From positions 1 through 17,049 of the forward strand of contig JAJVUU010000040.1 of the NCBI GenBank assembly GCA_021621525.1: 17,049 nucleotides of DNA. The letters run 5' to 3'. Both the position numbers and the translations under genes were made by a program. Position 1 is the first letter of the stretch. Every line of letters begins with the position of its first letter. The notes under the pieces are model-generated. The model saw nothing but the letters and a program-made list of their open reading frames with translations. It ran no database searches and was not told the DNA's origin. Positions 14,756 to 17,049 of this stretch are shown piece by piece. Origin of the DNA: Caryophanales bacterium (GTDB taxonomy: Bacteria; Bacillota_I; Bacilli_A; RFN20; CAG-288).

Positions 14756-16705
14756 ATGAAACACAGAAACAGAATACTGCTAACCGCTCTCGGCCTAGGT
14801 CTCCTCCTTCCTTCCTGCAACAATTCCATGAACGGAATCATCTATTTTGAATTGGAAGGAGGTTCTTTCACCGACCCCAGCTTTGCCAGCAACTTCCTTC
14901 GCGGAGAGCAAGGAACCAAGGTAGAGATTGAAATCCCCGACCCTGTCAAGGAAGGCTATTACTTCGTCGGATGGCGTGAAAAGACCAAAGACGGAAAATA
15001 CCGCGTCATCAACAAGAGACTTGATTCCACCGATGGGAATTCCTACTATTACTACCCCTATGGAAGCGATACGTTCTATGCCTACTTCGAACCCCTTGTC
15101 ACCATTCAGTTTGACCTGACACAGGGAAAGGAAGAAGGAAAACTCATCGCTCCGGAACTCGGAGCAGAGAACTTCACCGACAATAGCCTGAGAGGATATG
15201 CCACCAAGAGCCTCTTCTCCAACCGGTATCTACCTACAGCCGATGCCAAGAGCATGCATCTCAACTTTGCCTACTGGTATACGGAATATCCATTCGTCAG
15301 TTCGACGGATGAAAACGGCAACGAACATTATTCCCTGGATAGCAGTTCCACCAAAGGAGAATATCCTTTTGATAAGTCCTTCTCTTCCAACATGCAGTTC
15401 CCTTTGGATTCCGCCATCACCCTTTATGCCAAATGGAACCCTGATCCGAAGATCACCGTCCATTTCAACATGGAAGGAAAAGACGATACCTACTCCTTCC
15501 AGGCTGTCGATATCATCCAGCCTGAGCTGACAACCCTGATGAAGGAAGAGTTCAACATCGATTATTCCGTCAATGCCGATGCCTATTACTATACCGATAC
15601 CAACGAAAAGAAATACCGCTTTGCCGGATTCTACCTGGATGAATCCTATTCCAAGCCATTCCACTTAGACAACAACATCTATTCCAATGACATCGACCTC
15701 TATCTGAAATGGGAAAAAGAACTTTTCATCACCTTGGATTATAAAGAGGGTACCAAAGATGGAAAACATCAGATGGTTCTGGATGGATATTATGAAAATG
15801 ACATCCTCAAGGAAGAAGATCTGAAGGAATATGCTCCTGCCAAGGAGAATGCTGACTTCCTAGGATATACCAGAAACGGTACCGACTATCGATTCAACCT
15901 TCCTCTTCATGAAGACATCACTTTGGAAGCCAAGTATGACGACTATCCGACATTGACCCTGCATTATGATTATCCCATCGGATATTCAGAAGCTGACACG
16001 ATGGAGGATACCAGACTCACTTTGAAGAAAGACAGCGACATAGAGGATGCTCTCAATCAGTTTGAATCCGGTATCCAGGACGAAAGCCTTGTCAGCAAGG
16101 ATTACTATCATACCGAAACAACAGACGGCAAGAAAAAGACGATTCCCGTAAGTGAATTCAAGATGCCATCTTCTTCCATGACATGGAACCTGACTTTGGA
16201 CTATAAGGCAAAACTGATTTTGAAGACGATGGCCGATATCTCGCTTGACTATGAAGAACTCTCCAAAGAAGAAGTCGAAAAATACTTCAAGGAAGATTCC
16301 TCCCTTTCAGAATCCGACTTCCCTGATTTAAAGAAGGAATACAAGGAAGAGATCAACGAAAGGCCTTATCTCTTTGACGGGCTGTATTCTGACCATGGAC
16401 TGACCAAGAGTATCTTCCTTCCCGTCTTCCAATCATCCTCCCATACAAAAAGACCGATGCTCACCATCTATCGAAAGATGACCAAGGCCATCCTCCTGTC
16501 CTTTGAAAAGGAAGACGGAAGCAAATACACGGATAACTTATATGTGATTCCTGAAGCAAAGCTATCCGGTTATCTTCTTGAGATCGAGAAGATCGTCGGA
16601 AGCAATAAGAAGTTATATCTGAAAAACGATGACGGAACAGAAACCATCCTTTCCACCCTTCTTCCCGGTAAGGACAGCACCATCATCGTAAAGAGTGCAT
16701 CCTAG
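14756..16705 (+). CDS. Surface lipoprotein with about seven degenerate InlB B-type repeats
   Basis: A 649-aa predicted lipoprotein: positively charged MKHRNR start, hydrophobic core, lipobox LPSC with Cys21. The rest divides into about seven tandem beta-rich units (approximately 28-112, 115-228, 232-320, 323-394, 398-484, 486-575, 578-647). Each opens with a hydrophobic strand, most have a central F-x-G-W/F/Y element (YYFVGW, YRFAGFY, ADFLGY, YLFDGLY), and most end like LYAKW (TFYAYF, TLYAKW, DLYLKW, TLEAKY). This is the layout of the InlB B/Listeria-Bacteroides repeat, in diverged form. No sortase motif or enzyme domain is seen. Such repeats are common in cell-surface proteins; an adhesive or binding role is inferred only. 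The start is firm: an in-frame TGA at 14735 precludes an upstream start, and the next Met lies after the lipobox. No ribosome binding site precedes it. Confidence 0.85.
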   Translation: MKHRNRILLTALGLGLLLPSCNNSMNGIIYFELEGGSFTDPSFASNFLRGEQGTKVEIEIPDPVKEGYYFVGWREKTKDGKYRVINKRLDSTDGNSYYYYPYGSDTFYAYFEPLVTIQFDLTQGKEEGKLIAPELGAENFTDNSLRGYATKSLFSNRYLPTADAKSMHLNFAYWYTEYPFVSSTDENGNEHYSLDSSSTKGEYPFDKSFSSNMQFPLDSAITLYAKWNPDPKITVHFNMEGKDDTYSFQAVDIIQPELTTLMKEEFNIDYSVNADAYYYTDTNEKKYRFAGFYLDESYSKPFHLDNNIYSNDIDLYLKWEKELFITLDYKEGTKDGKHQMVLDGYYENDILKEEDLKEYAPAKENADFLGYTRNGTDYRFNLPLHEDITLEAKYDDYPTLTLHYDYPIGYSEADTMEDTRLTLKKDSDIEDALNQFESGIQDESLVSKDYYHTETTDGKKKTIPVSEFKMPSSSMTWNLTLDYKAKLILKTMADISLDYEELSKEEVEKYFKEDSSLSESDFPDLKKEYKEEINERPYLFDGLYSDHGLTKSIFLPVFQSSSHTKRPMLTIYRKMTKAILLSFEKEDGSKYTDNLYVIPEAKLSGYLLEIEKIVGSNKKLYLKNDDGTETILSTLLPGKDSTIIVKSAS

Positions 16706-16756
16706 CTTCCATCTTTATTACCTCAACAAAAGAACGAAGATACGAAATTCATACTT

Positions 16757-16796
16757 AAAAAGGCATTAGTTAACATGGCGGATAGGTGCCTTTTTT
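16757..16796 (+). terminator. Probable terminator of the lipoprotein gene
   Basis: 9-bp stem aaaaaggca/tgccttttt (16757-16765, 16787-16795) with a 21-base loop, followed by further T and TTTCTTT. The A/T-rich base and long loop lower confidence. It lies 51 bp after the stop codon. Confidence 0.6.
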
Positions 16797-17049
16797 CTTT
16801 CTAATCTTTGAGGCACCCTATCGGGATGACAAAGACGCCATCCTCTCTTTTATATCCATATTGACTTCCGGTGACAATTATTTTCAAATCAGGCAATCTC
16901 AATGGACACCGGTTTTCTTTTTTGTTGTTTTCGACAATCAGCACACCAACAAAAGCATCATGTCACACTTTACAAATATGTGGCATTTCATTTTACAAAT
17001 TTATTACGAAGCAACAATAATTGCTAATTTTTCGCCTATTGTTTGAAAT
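16797..17049. other. AT-rich intergenic DNA at the window edge
   Basis: The open frame through here lacks a ribosome binding site, has non-gene-like composition and starts inside the terminator, so I do not call a gene. Two minor structures are visible: an inverted repeat CCGGTG/CACCGG (16868-16873, 16907-16912) with a 33-base loop followed by a T-rich tract, and a repeated TTTACAAAT in the last 85 bases. Neither is enough to name a function. Confidence 0.4.

Noticed and set aside
4531..16786. The shared string AACATGGCGGA after the second permease gene and after the lipoprotein gene as a repeated element
   Set aside because: In the first it is part of the terminator stem and in the second part of a loop; the flanks do not match, so it is probably coincidence.
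16786..17046. An 86-codon frame at the right edge of the window
   Set aside because: It begins inside a probable terminator, lacks a ribosome binding site and has AT-rich, Phe/Ile-rich composition unlike the other genes.

Overview
The window looks like core chromosome of a low- to medium-GC Firmicute. Signs are Gram-positive Shine-Dalgarno sequences (ggagg/aaggagg), lipoprotein signal peptides with diderm-free lipoboxes, tRNAs with encoded CCA, B. subtilis-like initiator tRNA and Firmicute-type pgi. Protein genes strongly prefer C-ending codons (GTC, ATC, TTC, AAG), unlike the AT-rich intergenic DNA. Together with the InlB-type repeat lipoprotein and the paired M32/M3 peptidases this would fit an Erysipelotrichia-like gut or oral bacterium, but that placement is an inference. 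I see no insertion sequence, phage gene, CRISPR array or rRNA.

Layout. 1-325: noncoding lead-in. 326-4529: a tight four-gene ABC importer operon of the phosphonate/phosphite class: lipoprotein binding protein (PhnD), ATPase (PhnC) and two permeases (PhnE), the last three joined by 8-bp and 4-bp overlaps and closed by a GCAA-loop terminator. 4630-5402: ispD with its own extended -10 promoter and a perfect 16-bp palindrome. 5411-6813: pgi with promoter and terminator. 6880-7469: a tRNA operon Val-Tyr-Gln-Lys-Leu with near-consensus promoter and terminator. 7575-7751 (minus): a solo initiator tRNA transcription unit. 7777-8763: a RimK-like ATP-grasp ligase. 8918-12303 (minus): an operon of an M32 carboxypeptidase and an M3 oligoendopeptidase, abutting as TAA|ATG. 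12393-14701: pnp (polynucleotide phosphorylase). 14740-16796: a surface lipoprotein made of about seven degenerate InlB B-type repeats, whose -10 box lies so close to the ATG that the mRNA should be leaderless. 16797-17049: AT-rich, no gene supported.

How the genes work together. The importer is one functional unit, but no phosphonate-degrading gene lies nearby, so its substrate cannot be settled here; a PhnD-like relative in mycoplasmas (p37/Cypl) binds thiamine pyrophosphate. The two peptidases probably act in sequence on cytoplasmic peptides. The others (isoprenoid synthesis, glycolysis, tRNA supply, RNA decay) are independent housekeeping units, each with its own promoter and terminator.

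I found no clearly new multi-gene system. The most unusual features are: EF-hand-like calcium loops built into the PhnD protein, long charged helical N-terminal extensions on both PhnE permeases, an initiator tRNA with an unusual anticodon stem and a mismatched T-stem, and the leaderless lipoprotein gene.
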